Source: Nevskia sp. (GTDB taxonomy: Bacteria > Pseudomonadota > Gammaproteobacteria > Nevskiales > Nevskiaceae). Taken from it: a stretch of DNA of 40,378 bases. Positions 7,675 through 21,196 of the stretch are shown in pieces (within the stretch, counting starts at the first letter, position 1; the number at the start of each line of letters is the position of its first letter). The notes under the pieces were generated by a model. That model saw only the letters and a program-made list of their open reading frames with translations. It was not told the DNA's origin and did not search any database. A program made the translations under genes and the position numbers. The DNA is taken from the NCBI GenBank assembly GCA_021732745.1, contig JAKFUK010000001.1:2553-42930 (forward strand), read 5' to 3'.

Positions 7675-7689
7675 TCACCGGACGCTTAC

Positions 7690-7697
7690 TAACCAGC
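7690..7697. repeat. target-site duplication, right copy
   Basis: TAACCAGC directly follows the right IS66 end and equals the octamer at 4656-4663. Confidence 0.95.
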
Positions 7698-7965
7698 TTC
7701 AGGCCGAGCGCCTGAAGCGACTGGATGGCCTCAGCGCTGCTGGCCTTGATCGGGTCGGCAACCGCGACAATCCCGGCGGGCTTTCCATCGATGGCGACGA
7801 ACATCGCCGTCTTGCCGTCCTCCTGCAAAGCGAAGGCCTGCGATTCCAGCGCTTCCAGACCTTCGACTTTTTCATCGCGCAGGAAGGCCGGCTTGCCAAC
7901 CATGACGATGCTGCCACCCACCTTGCCGACAACCCCACCACCGGCTGCCAGAGTAGGCTCCACTT
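7690..7965 (-). pseudogene. P-type ATPase fragment, proximal piece
   Basis: This minus-strand frame encodes part of the nucleotide-binding domain of a heavy-metal P1B ATPase: GGGVVGKVGGSIVMVGKPAFL (the G-rich N-domain loop), then AFALQEDGKTAMFVAIDGKPAG, IVAVADPIKASSAEAIQSLQ and LGLKLV, leading into the hinge motif on the other side of the IS66 element. The metal-binding domain, membrane helices and DKTGT phosphorylation site are missing; homology ends near 7965-7975, where an IS30 remnant abuts it. A CopA-type copper exporter is the likeliest parent, but only the cytoplasmic part remains, so the metal cannot be read. Confidence 0.85.
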
Positions 7966-8285
7966 GCTCAGCTCGCGCAGACGCCGGGATTTTCGGCGCA
8001 GTCGCCGAGCGCGATGACCGGCCCGCGTCGCGTTATAGCCAACCTCGCCTGCCTTTCATGCCCGGCCCAGCGGAGAACGGCCCGATGCGCTCCGATCACC
8101 ATTCCGACGAAGCTCGCGTGAAATCATGCTCGCCGAATGGCCTAACTGCTCAGCTACCGCCCCGGACACTCGCTCCCGTGCTGCGCATCACCATGATCAC
8201 CGCGCGCTCTTCCGCGCTTAGCTGCTCTTATCGACTCCTCATGCAAAACCTCCTTTGAAAGTGTTGCACTTGGTATTTGAAACCG
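7966..8285 (-). mobile_element. IS30-family remnant (transposase N-terminus, decayed)
   Basis: Read on the minus strand, a good ribosome binding site (AGGAGG, 8249-8254) precedes an ATG at 8242. The translation gives IS30 transposase segments in two frames: LSAEERAVIMVMRSTGASVR, then after a frameshift VAEQLGHSASMISRELRRN, and GYNATRAGHRARRLRR. There is a stop five codons in (TAA) and another in the middle, so the gene is dead. The DDE core is missing. The terminal sequence at about 8261-8285 (GTGTTGCACTTGGTATTTGA) resembles IS30-type ends. It abuts the P-type ATPase fragment, so it probably truncated that gene before or around the IS66 event. Confidence 0.75.
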
Positions 8286-8380
8286 TGCTAGAAAATATCG
8301 ACATTTTGATAAAGCGGGGTGTACATTTCAGCAGCGCAGCTGGTTTTACGCAGTTCACCGAAGACTGGAGGGAATGCTAG

Positions 8381-9121
8381 GTGGAAGGAAACGCGCAGCA
8401 TTTTTTCGAAGCTGGTAATGCTGCTTGCGACAGTAGCCCTGCACGCAGCCTGATCGAGTGGACCGTGCATCGGTTACGTCGCGACATCTTGGGAGGGCAC
8501 CTGACTTCGGGCTCTCGGCTGGCCGTGGCGCATCTCAAGGACAGCTACGAGGTAAGCGGTGGAACGATACGCGAAGCACTGTCCCTGCTGGTGGCCGAAG
8601 GCCTGGCACAAGCCGAGGCGCAGCGTGGTTTTCGCGTGGCACCGATGTCGCTGGCCGATATGGAAGACCTGACGCGCACGCGCGTGCTGATCGAGTGCGA
8701 GACCCTGCGCCAGAGCGTCCGCTTGGGTGGCGATCAATGGCAGTCGGAGGTCACGTCCACGTTTGACCGGCTGTCGTGTATCCATCCGCGCACGATCAAG
8801 AATCCTGGTGTCTGGTTCGAGCGATGGGAGCGCTGCAATCGCGACTTCCACGAAGCGCTGCTGAGTGCCTGCCCCTCGCCGTGGTCACGGCGCTTTCGCG
8901 CCGTGCTGTACCTGCACATGGAGCGGTATCGGCGCTTGACGGCCCATCACCCGTCGCCAGAGCGCGATGTGCATGCGGAACACCAGGCGCTGCACGATGC
9001 CGCGCTGGCTCGGGACGAGGAACTGTCCGCGTCGCTGCTGAAATGCCATATCGAGGCTTCGCTGGAGGCGGTGCGCCAGCACGGGCTGCTGCCGCCGGCC
9101 GGTCGTGTTGTTGTCGGTTGA
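8381..9121 (+). CDS. GntR/FadR-type regulator of the biphenyl genes
   Basis: 246 residues from a GTG with GGAGGG about nine bases upstream. Residues about 20-90 form a GntR winged helix (VHRLRRDILGGHLTSGSRL, then VSGGTIREALSLLVAEGL); residues about 95-235 form an all-helical FCD effector domain with the expected metal-binding histidines (NRDFHEALL, EHQALHD, KCHIE). FadR-type GntR regulators sit directly upstream of bphA in several bph operons (bphR1, ORF0, bphS) and respond to pathway intermediates. Only 50 bases separate it from bphA1 on the same strand, so it may be co-transcribed with the operon. The region 8286-8380 should hold the promoter, but I see no convincing -35/-10 pair. Confidence 0.88.
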   Translation: MEGNAQHFFEAGNAACDSSPARSLIEWTVHRLRRDILGGHLTSGSRLAVAHLKDSYEVSGGTIREALSLLVAEGLAQAEAQRGFRVAPMSLADMEDLTRTRVLIECETLRQSVRLGGDQWQSEVTSTFDRLSCIHPRTIKNPGVWFERWERCNRDFHEALLSACPSPWSRRFRAVLYLHMERYRRLTAHHPSPERDVHAEHQALHDAALARDEELSASLLKCHIEASLEAVRQHGLLPPAGRVVVG

Positions 9122-9168
9122 ACAGAAAGTTCATAGCGCCGCACAGGCGCAGGTCATTGGAGGAGTGA

Positions 9169-10545
<1,377 letters not shown>

Positions 10546-10581
10546 TGCCTGCCTGCCGACCGCCAATTCCGGAGCACCACC

Positions 10582-14480
<3,899 letters not shown>

Positions 14481-14516
14481 TGCGGGCGGGCTGTTTTCCT
14501 ATTTCACATCCCATAG

Positions 14517-15401
<885 letters not shown>

Positions 15402-15661
15402 TTTTTCTTCGCATGACGGCGCCGCTTGATTCGTTACCAGCCTAACTCTTAGCAACTACCGGCAGCGTCGTGCCCAAAGCTGAAGTCGACAAGCGACCGC
15501 TTCGTAGCCGCCTGCACAATCGAAGGCGGCCATACGGCTGATCATGACCGCAGCTCATCGCTTGGCGCGTTGGAGTAGCCATTCAGGGTATTTCCGGACT
15601 GGGCTGCTGCAAGTTTCACGGACACCGAGTTTGGGTGTGATGATGAGACCGGAGGTGGACC

Positions 15662-15915
15662 ATGGGAACGCGAAGGGTATTCAGCCGCGAGTACAAGCTT
15701 GAGGCTGTGAAGCTGGTGACGGATCGGGGTGTCGCTGTTGCGCAGGCGGCGCGGGATCTGGGGCTGCACGAGAACGTGCTGAGGAAATGGGTGAAGGAGC
15801 AGCGGTCGTACCCGCAGCAGGCGTTTCCGGGACACGGCCAGATGAAGCCCGAGGCGGCGGAGCTGGATCGGCTTCGCAAGGAAGTCCAGAAGCTCCGGAC
15901 TGAGCGGGACATCCT
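15662..15915 (+). pseudogene. IS3-family orfA, truncated by an IS110 element
   Basis: The frame starts at 15662 behind GGAGG and encodes the helix-turn-helix of an IS3-family OrfA: RRVFSREYKLEAVKLVTDRG, VAQAARDLGLHENVLRKW, then GQMKPEAAELDRLRKEVQKL and RTERDIL. The family sequence stops at ERDIL, where the reading frame enters the IS110 element (about 15916) and continues as meaningless codons to a stop at 16019-16021. The likely IS3 leader (TTTCACGGACACCGAG, about 15615-15630) lies just upstream. Confidence 0.85.
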
Positions 15916-16147
15916 AAAAACCCCCGACTCTGGCTTCGCCGCTTTCCTTCTGTCGAAAAACACAGGCGTAGAGTTGGGGTGCGTCAGGACTGTGGCCGAC
16001 AGCTTTTTGGAGGGCTTTTGACCCCGTCAAAACCTAGTCCAGGGGTAGTTGCGGATCGATCTGTGGCGGTGCCTCTGGCGACCCCGTTTAGGAAATTGAT
16101 AATTCCGCTGCCCCGTCCTGTCGTCCCTCTACTCGACGGAGAAGGTG
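15916..16147 (+). ncRNA. candidate IS110 bridge RNA region
   Basis: IS110-group elements are known to encode, in the non-coding end upstream of the transposase, a structured RNA that pairs with donor and target DNA. This element has its only long non-coding stretch there. The part 16091-16106 can form a short hairpin (GGAAATT-GAT-AATTCC), and TTAGGAA at 16088-16094 equals the right target flank at 17503-17509. Both are weak hints found by eye; the RNA ends and fold are not established. Confidence 0.35.
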
Positions 16148-17503
16148 ATGGCCGACAAAATCAAGCGTGCAGAAGGACTGCCTGTCATCAATCGATTGGC
16201 GGCTGGCATTGATGTGGGATCGCGTTTTCACGTGGTGGCCGTGGCCGCCGACCTCGACCCGGAGCCGGTTCAGACTTTCAGCGCATTCACGACGGATCTG
16301 CATCGGCTCGCCGACTGGCTGATCCGGTGTGGGATCACCACCGTCGCGATGGAATCGACGGGCGTTTACTGGATCGCGCTCTACGAGATTCTTGAAAGCC
16401 GAGGTCTCACGGTATTGCTGGCCAATGCGCGCGAGGTCCGAGCCGTGCCCGGACGCAAGACCGATATCAAGGACGCTCAGTGGCTACAGAAGCTGCACGC
16501 CTGCGGGCTACTGCGGGCGAGCTTCCGGCCGGGTCGCGACATCTGTGCACTACGAGCGTATCTACGCCAGCGGGAGCGATTGCTGGATTACACCGCTTCT
16601 CACATCCAGCATCTGCAGAAAGCGCTGACCCACATGAATCTTCAGCTGCATCACATCGTTTCCGACGTTACCGGTGTGACGGGCCTGCGCATCGTCCGCG
16701 CAATCATCGAAGGCGAGCGCGATTCCGAAGTGCTGTCCGAGATGCGGGATGTCCGCTGCAAGGCGACGGCCGAGGAGATTCGCGGCTCGCTGCACGGGAA
16801 TTACCAGCCGGAGCACCTCTTCGCGCTTCGACAAGCGCTTGATCTCCATGACTACTACCAGCTCAAGGTGGCGGAATGCGATGCGGAGATTGAGCGGGTG
16901 ATGGCGATCTTCAGATCGAAGAGCAGCACGCCGTCTGCGCCGATCCCGGCGGCGCGCCATCGGACGCGAGCGGCCAATGCCCTGGCCTTCGACGTGCGCA
17001 CCTCGCTGTACGAATGGATCGACACCGATCTCACCCAGATTCATGGCCTGGGTCCGAATCTGGCCCTTCGTTTGGTCGGTGAGTGCGGCACAGATCTGAG
17101 TCGATGGCCGACATCCAAGCATTTTGCATCCTGGCTGACCCTATGTCCGGGCAGTAAGATTTCCGGCGGCAAGGTGCTGTCGTCGCGCAGCCGGAAATCC
17201 GCTAATCGCGTGGTCGCACATCTGCGCCTCGCCGCCGTGACCGTCGGCAAGACGCAGACCGCATTGGGTGCTTTTTATCGGCGTCTCTCAGCGCGCATCG
17301 GCAAGGCCAAGGCGGTGACCGCCACCGCGCGCAAGATCGCCGTGTTGTTCTACAACGCGATGCGCTACGGCATGGAATACCGCGATCCAGGGGCCAATAC
17401 CTATGAGGAAAAGTACCGTGAAAGACTGGTCAAAGGCCTTGGTCGCCGAGTGGCTGAGCTCGGCTTCTCATTACAGCCCATTGCGGCTCAGGCGGGTGTT
17501 TCT
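15916..17503 (+). mobile_element. IS110-family insertion sequence inside an IS3 remnant
   Basis: A complete IS110-type transposase gene lies between the orfA piece and the orfB piece of an IS3 element. IS110 elements have no long terminal repeats, so the edges are inferred: a CT dinucleotide at 15914-15915 and another at 17502-17503 can serve as the recombination core. Joining the flanks there makes the orfA frame read on as ERDIL-RKTSA, a plausible IS3 continuation. The element has about 230 bases of non-coding DNA on the left and almost none on the right. The boundaries may be off by a few bases. Confidence 0.75.
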
Positions 17504-17506
17504 TAG
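16148..17506 (+). CDS. IS110-family transposase (DEDD recombinase)
   Basis: 452 residues from the ATG at 16148 (a GTG one codon earlier is also open). The N-terminal DEDD RuvC-like domain has D22 in GIDVGSRFH, E69 in VAMESTGVYW, and D106 and D109 in TDIKDAQWL. A coiled-coil linker follows. The C-terminal Transposase_20 domain carries IHGLGPNLALRLVGE and the serine-bearing LCPGSKISGGKVLSSRSRKS. IS110 transposases exchange strands with an RNA-guided serine/DEDD active site. The frame is intact. The stop codon TAG overlaps the inferred right boundary, so it may be supplied partly by the flanking IS3 sequence. Confidence 0.93.
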   Translation: MADKIKRAEGLPVINRLAAGIDVGSRFHVVAVAADLDPEPVQTFSAFTTDLHRLADWLIRCGITTVAMESTGVYWIALYEILESRGLTVLLANAREVRAVPGRKTDIKDAQWLQKLHACGLLRASFRPGRDICALRAYLRQRERLLDYTASHIQHLQKALTHMNLQLHHIVSDVTGVTGLRIVRAIIEGERDSEVLSEMRDVRCKATAEEIRGSLHGNYQPEHLFALRQALDLHDYYQLKVAECDAEIERVMAIFRSKSSTPSAPIPAARHRTRAANALAFDVRTSLYEWIDTDLTQIHGLGPNLALRLVGECGTDLSRWPTSKHFASWLTLCPGSKISGGKVLSSRSRKSANRVVAHLRLAAVTVGKTQTALGAFYRRLSARIGKAKAVTATARKIAVLFYNAMRYGMEYRDPGANTYEEKYRERLVKGLGRRVAELGFSLQPIAAQAGVS

Positions 17507-17870
17507 GAAGACCTCGGCGTCAGCCAGCAGCTCCTGACGAACCGGGAGAAGACGGAGCTGGTTGATGCCCTGAGGTCGACCTACACACTGAACGAGCTGC
17601 TCGACGCGGTCGGCGCTGCCGCGCAGTTCCTTCTTCTACCACATGGCCCGGCTCGACACGTAAGACAAGTACGGAGAGGTCCGTGGTGCCATGGTCGACA
17701 TCTTCGATCGCAACTACCGGTGCTACGGCTACCGCCGGCTGCATGCCTCGCTCAGCGATCGATCTCTGCGGATTTCTGAGAAGGTCGTTCGGCGCCTGAT
17801 GAAGCAGGGGGCGCTGGTCGCAGTCGGCAGAAAGCGCCGTCGATACGGGTCGTATATGGCCGTACTTCCT
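17504..17870 (+). pseudogene. IS3-family orfB fragment
   Basis: After the IS110 element the IS3 sequence resumes: REKTELVDALRSTYTLNELL, then after a frameshift SSFFYHMARLDT with a stop, and from 17691 VDIFDRNYRCYGYRRLHASL and EKVVRRLMKQGALVAVGRKR. These are the start of an IS3 OrfB (helix-turn-helix and HTH_21-type region). The DDE catalytic core is absent: homology ends near RRRYGSYM (17870), leaving about 100 bases to the MarR gene. With at least one frameshift and one stop this copy is dead. Confidence 0.8.
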
Positions 17871-17953
17871 CATTCATGCTCGCTGGTGAGGGTTCTACGC
17901 GATGGTGGCTTGAATCCGGCTGTACAAGGTAGTGCATGGTTGAACATTTATTG

Positions 17954-17974
17954 CATTAATGTAGCATCAATGTA
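17954..17974. promoter_or_regulatory. direct repeat next to the MarR start, candidate operator
   Basis: CATTAATGTA (17954-17963) and CATCAATGTA (17965-17974) are 10-mers with one mismatch at an 11-bp step, ending directly before the MarR start codon in an AT-rich patch. CATTAATG is itself palindromic. Binding here would block translation start or the promoter of the MarR-FadL-RND operon; assigning it to the MarR protein is inference. Confidence 0.45.
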
Positions 17975-18502
17975 ATGAATACCAATGAACGTTTGCGCGC
18001 TGTCTTTTCAAGCATGCCTAGTTGGCAGCTGGGTGTGCCCGAATTGTCCGCGCAGGATGTCTTGCTAATGCGCCTGCTGCGGGTAGCCAGTCAGGGCATC
18101 ACGGCCTGCGTCGATCCGGTTATTCGTCCCGCAGGACTGACTGAAAGTTCGTTCCACACCCTGATCATCGTGATGGCGGCAGGTGCAGAAGGGACCACGC
18201 CGACGGCGCTGTGCACGCAAGTCGGGCAGGCTGCCGCCAACATGACGCGCATTCTGGAAGTGCTGCGCCGCGAGTCGCTGATCGACATCAGGCTGGATTC
18301 CCGTGACGGCCGCCGACGGCGCGTCTTCGTCACCGAACTTGGTGCCTCGATCGTGCAGGGTTATGCCGGTCGTCTCGCGCCGATTGTCAGTGCCGCACTG
18401 GCCGGCATTTCCGCCACCGACAAGGCGACGTTCGAGCGCCTGTTGCTGGCCATCGTGGCGTCCCTGGACAAGGCCGAAGCAATGGCCGACGGTGCCGCAT
18501 GA
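17975..18502 (+). CDS. MarR-family transcriptional regulator
   Basis: 175 residues with a winged helix-turn-helix of the MarR fold: LMRLLRVASQGITACVDPVI, then the recognition region TALCTQVGQAAANMTRILEV and the wing ESLIDIRLDSRDGRRRRVFV, followed by dimerisation helices. MarR proteins usually repress neighbouring efflux or catabolic genes and release DNA on binding aromatic ligands. Its stop overlaps the next start (ATGA), placing it first in a four-gene operon with a FadL-type channel and an RND pump. The start is fixed by the repeat that touches the ATG. Confidence 0.88.
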   Translation: MNTNERLRAVFSSMPSWQLGVPELSAQDVLLMRLLRVASQGITACVDPVIRPAGLTESSFHTLIIVMAAGAEGTTPTALCTQVGQAAANMTRILEVLRRESLIDIRLDSRDGRRRRVFVTELGASIVQGYAGRLAPIVSAALAGISATDKATFERLLLAIVASLDKAEAMADGAA

Positions 18503-20021
18503 ACGCCATCGGCAGTCGGCACCGGCATGAATCCCGCCCGCGAACGGGTGCGGGCAATGGGAGCCGCGTTGTCGCATTGATCCTGTTGATCTGTATCAGC
18601 GCTCCCGCCCGTTCGTCAAACGGCCTGAATGCGCCTGGCAACGGCACCGTGCAGCTCGGAATGGCCGGCGCGGGAACAGCAATGGCGGAAGATGCATCGG
18701 CGACCTGCGCAATCCGGCGGCTGGGGCCTGGCTGTCGAACAGCCGGAGCTTCGATCTGGGCGTCGCAATTCCTGATGGCGGATTCCGGGCCAGCGAACTT
18801 GGGGGCAATGCGCCCTTCGGACTGCTGGATCTCGCACCCGCTCAATCAACGTCCGTGACCGGCTTCTTTCCAGTACCTTCGTTCGCACGTAACTGGCGGA
18901 TCAACGATCAGTTCGCGGCCGGGTGGGGTCTGACGGCTTCTGGTCTGGCGACCGAATCCGGCGGTAGCACAGCGACATTAGCGAGGGGCGTTCCCGCGTT
19001 CGAGGCTCGTTGCAACGGAAGCTTCGGTGGCGGCCAGCCGCTGAGCGCCAGCACCGATCTGCTAAATCTTTGCGGGCGCTCTCAGGACAAGCTGGGCGTC
19101 GGATTGATGCAGGTGCTGATTTCCGGGCATGGCGCGTATCGCATCAGCCCGACCCTTTCGGTCGGCATGGCACCGGTGGTCGCATTGCAACTGCTCAAGA
19201 CGAAGGGCCTCGGTGCCTTTGCCGCATTCTCCAACGAGCCGGATCGCGTCACCGATAACGGCAATGATTTTTCCTACGGTGGCGGGATTCGAGTCGGGCT
19301 GCTTTGGGAAGCGATGCCGAGCGTCGGCGTCGGATTCGCTTACCAATCCCGTTTATACACCACGGAGTTCAACCAGTATCGCGGCACGATCATCGGCGGC
19401 TCACTGGATTTTGCGCCGACTATCAACGTGGGACTGCAGATACTCGTTGCTCCCGAGCAACGTCTGCTGTTCGATATCGAGCACATCGCCTACAGCGGCA
19501 TTCGACCGCTCGCCAATACCGTTGACCCGCAACGGTTCACTGACACTTGTTTCGTGCCCCGGCTGATTGGCAGATCATTGCCCAATCCGCAGCCACTGGA
19601 CGGCTGTCTCGGCAGCCCCAACGGTCCCGGCTTCGGCTGGCAGAGCGTGACCGTCTACAAGTTCGGCTATCAGGGCCGCAGCGGGCGACTGAGCTATCGA
19701 GCCGGGTACAGCTTCGGCGGCAATCCGGTCCGTTCCGACCAGGCGCTGCCTGTGGCATTCGCGCCGGCGATCACCGATCAGCACGCCAGCGTCGGCCTGT
19801 CCTGGCGCTGGTCGCAGCGCCTGAGCGTGAATTGGGCGCTGATCTATTCGGTGGCCAATCGCGTCAGCATCACGAACGCCCTGAGCAACGCCACGCCCAC
19901 CGTATTGCAGGACGGAACGCTGCTGGGATTCAGGGTCGACGAAGACCCGGATGACCAGGTGATCGACGCTTACCTGAGCGTCTGGCAGTCGCAGTTCGGG
20001 CTGGCATGGACGTTTGACTGA
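18499..20021 (+). pseudogene. FadL/TodX-type outer-membrane channel, one-base frameshift
   Basis: The frame opening at 18499 has a signal-peptide-like segment (VVALILLICISAPARSS) and the FadL N-terminal motif with LGMAGAGTAMAEDASAT. There the frame breaks: the next bases read RNPAAGAWLSNSRSFDLGV only after a shift, at ACCTG|CGC (18703-18710), consistent with one missing base. The rest, to 20021, is a full beta-barrel (NWRINDQFAAGWGLTASG, VGFAYQSRL, LSYRAGYSF and the terminal FGLAWTFD with aromatic C-terminus). The family imports long-chain fatty acids or aromatic hydrocarbons (TodX, XylN) across the outer membrane. The lesion may be genuine or a sequencing error. A GTG at 18855 could start only a signal-less fragment. 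Confidence 0.82.
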
Positions 20022-20074
20022 AAATGCGCAATCCCATGCTCCAATGCCGACTTTCCGGTGTCCTTGAACCGACG

Positions 20075-21160
20075 ATGACCCACTTGCACGGCCGTGCCTT
20101 GCTCGCAGTATCCGCGGCCCTGCTGCTCGCCGCATGCGGCCAGGACCCGAAGCCCGTTGCGGCCCCTGCCGAACAGCATTTCGATGCCGCGATCGAAGTG
20201 GTGGTGCGACGCGAACTGCCTGCGGCCTACACCAGCACCGGCAGTGTGGTATCGGACGAGCGCGTCGACATCACCTCGCGTCTGGCTGCCTATGTGCGCA
20301 GCATCGAGGTGCGCGAAGGTGAACGGGTCCAGCGGGGCCAGCTGCTGGCGACGCTCGACAGCAAGGATGTCGACGCCAACATCCGCGCGGCGCTGGCGAA
20401 TCGGGATCAGGCGGCTGCCCTGAAGAAGGATGCCGAAAAAGACCTGGAAACCAGCGAAAACCTGTTTGCCAGCGGCGTGGTGACCACCACCCATGTGCGC
20501 AAGACGAGGCTGCAATTGCAGGCGGCCACCGAAACGCTGGCTGCCGCGGAAGCTTTGCTGGCTCGCGGACAGGCCGAGCGGCAGTACAGCAGCATCCTCA
20601 GCCCGGTCGCCGGCGTGGTGGTTGCCCGGCAAGGGCGGGTCGGCACGGTGGCGGCACCCGGTGTACCGCTGGTCACGGTTGAATCCGATACCGCCCTGCT
20701 GTTCGCCACCCAGGTTGCCGAACAGCGGGTGGCGGGCGTGCATGTCGGTGATCCGGTGACGATCAGCATCGACGCACTCGGCAGGACGCTCACCGGCGAA
20801 GTGCTGCGCGTGGTGTCGTCCGGCAGCGCGGTGACCCGCGGCTTCGAGGTCAAGATCGCGATTCCGGCGACGCCGGGGCTGACGCCGGGAATGTTCGGCC
20901 GCAGCGAGTTCCAGATCGGCAAGCGTCCGGAGATCGCCATTCCGCCGGCGGCACTGGTGGATCGCGGCGGGCTGAGCGGCGTCTATGTTGTCGATGCCGA
21001 AAGCCGCCTGCACTTCCGCTGGTTGCGGACCGGAAACCGGGTCGGCGACGCGCAGGTCGTGCTGGCCGGACTCGACGAAGGCGAGCGGATTGTCAGTGCG
21101 CCGACCAGCGGCATGCGGGAAGGCGATCGGATCACCGTCGCTGCCGGGCCGTCCCGATGA
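20075..21160 (+). CDS. RND efflux periplasmic adaptor (membrane fusion lipoprotein)
   Basis: 361 residues from the ATG at 20075, chosen because it gives a standard lipoprotein signal with lipobox LLAAC (Cys21); an in-frame ATG at 20024 would add 17 residues before it. The lipoyl-like half-motifs lie around VDITSRLAAYVRSIEVREGE and SSILSPVAGVVVARQGRVG, with the alpha-helical hairpin between them (about residues 95-165) and beta-barrel and membrane-proximal domains after. It links the inner-membrane RND pump to an outer-membrane channel. It follows the FadL-type gene directly and is 36 bases upstream of the pump gene. Confidence 0.9.
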   Translation: MTHLHGRALLAVSAALLLAACGQDPKPVAAPAEQHFDAAIEVVVRRELPAAYTSTGSVVSDERVDITSRLAAYVRSIEVREGERVQRGQLLATLDSKDVDANIRAALANRDQAAALKKDAEKDLETSENLFASGVVTTTHVRKTRLQLQAATETLAAAEALLARGQAERQYSSILSPVAGVVVARQGRVGTVAAPGVPLVTVESDTALLFATQVAEQRVAGVHVGDPVTISIDALGRTLTGEVLRVVSSGSAVTRGFEVKIAIPATPGLTPGMFGRSEFQIGKRPEIAIPPAALVDRGGLSGVYVVDAESRLHFRWLRTGNRVGDAQVVLAGLDEGERIVSAPTSGMREGDRITVAAGPSR

Positions 21161-21196
21161 GCGTCGCGCCCAGCGCAGCATCGAGGCAGGCGCCCC

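Larger units (their letters stand above)
4664..7689 (+). mobile_element. complete IS66-family insertion sequence with passenger gene (3,026 bp)
   Basis: The left end reads GTAAGCGTCCGGTAAAGGCC and the reverse complement of the right end reads GTAAGCGTCCGGTGACTACC; the first 13 bases are identical and GTAAGCG is the family hallmark. Inside lie tnpA, tnpB and tnpC in the standard order, then a pRiA4b ORF-3-like passenger gene. Exact 8-bp target duplications flank the element, and the interrupted P-type ATPase frame is continuous across the site. All four frames are intact, so the element looks recent and possibly still mobile. Confidence 0.95.

Noticed and set aside
8286..8380. Promoter of the GntR-bph operon
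   Set aside because: TTGATA and TTGAAA hexamers are present but neither has a convincing -10 at 16-18 bases, so no site is called.
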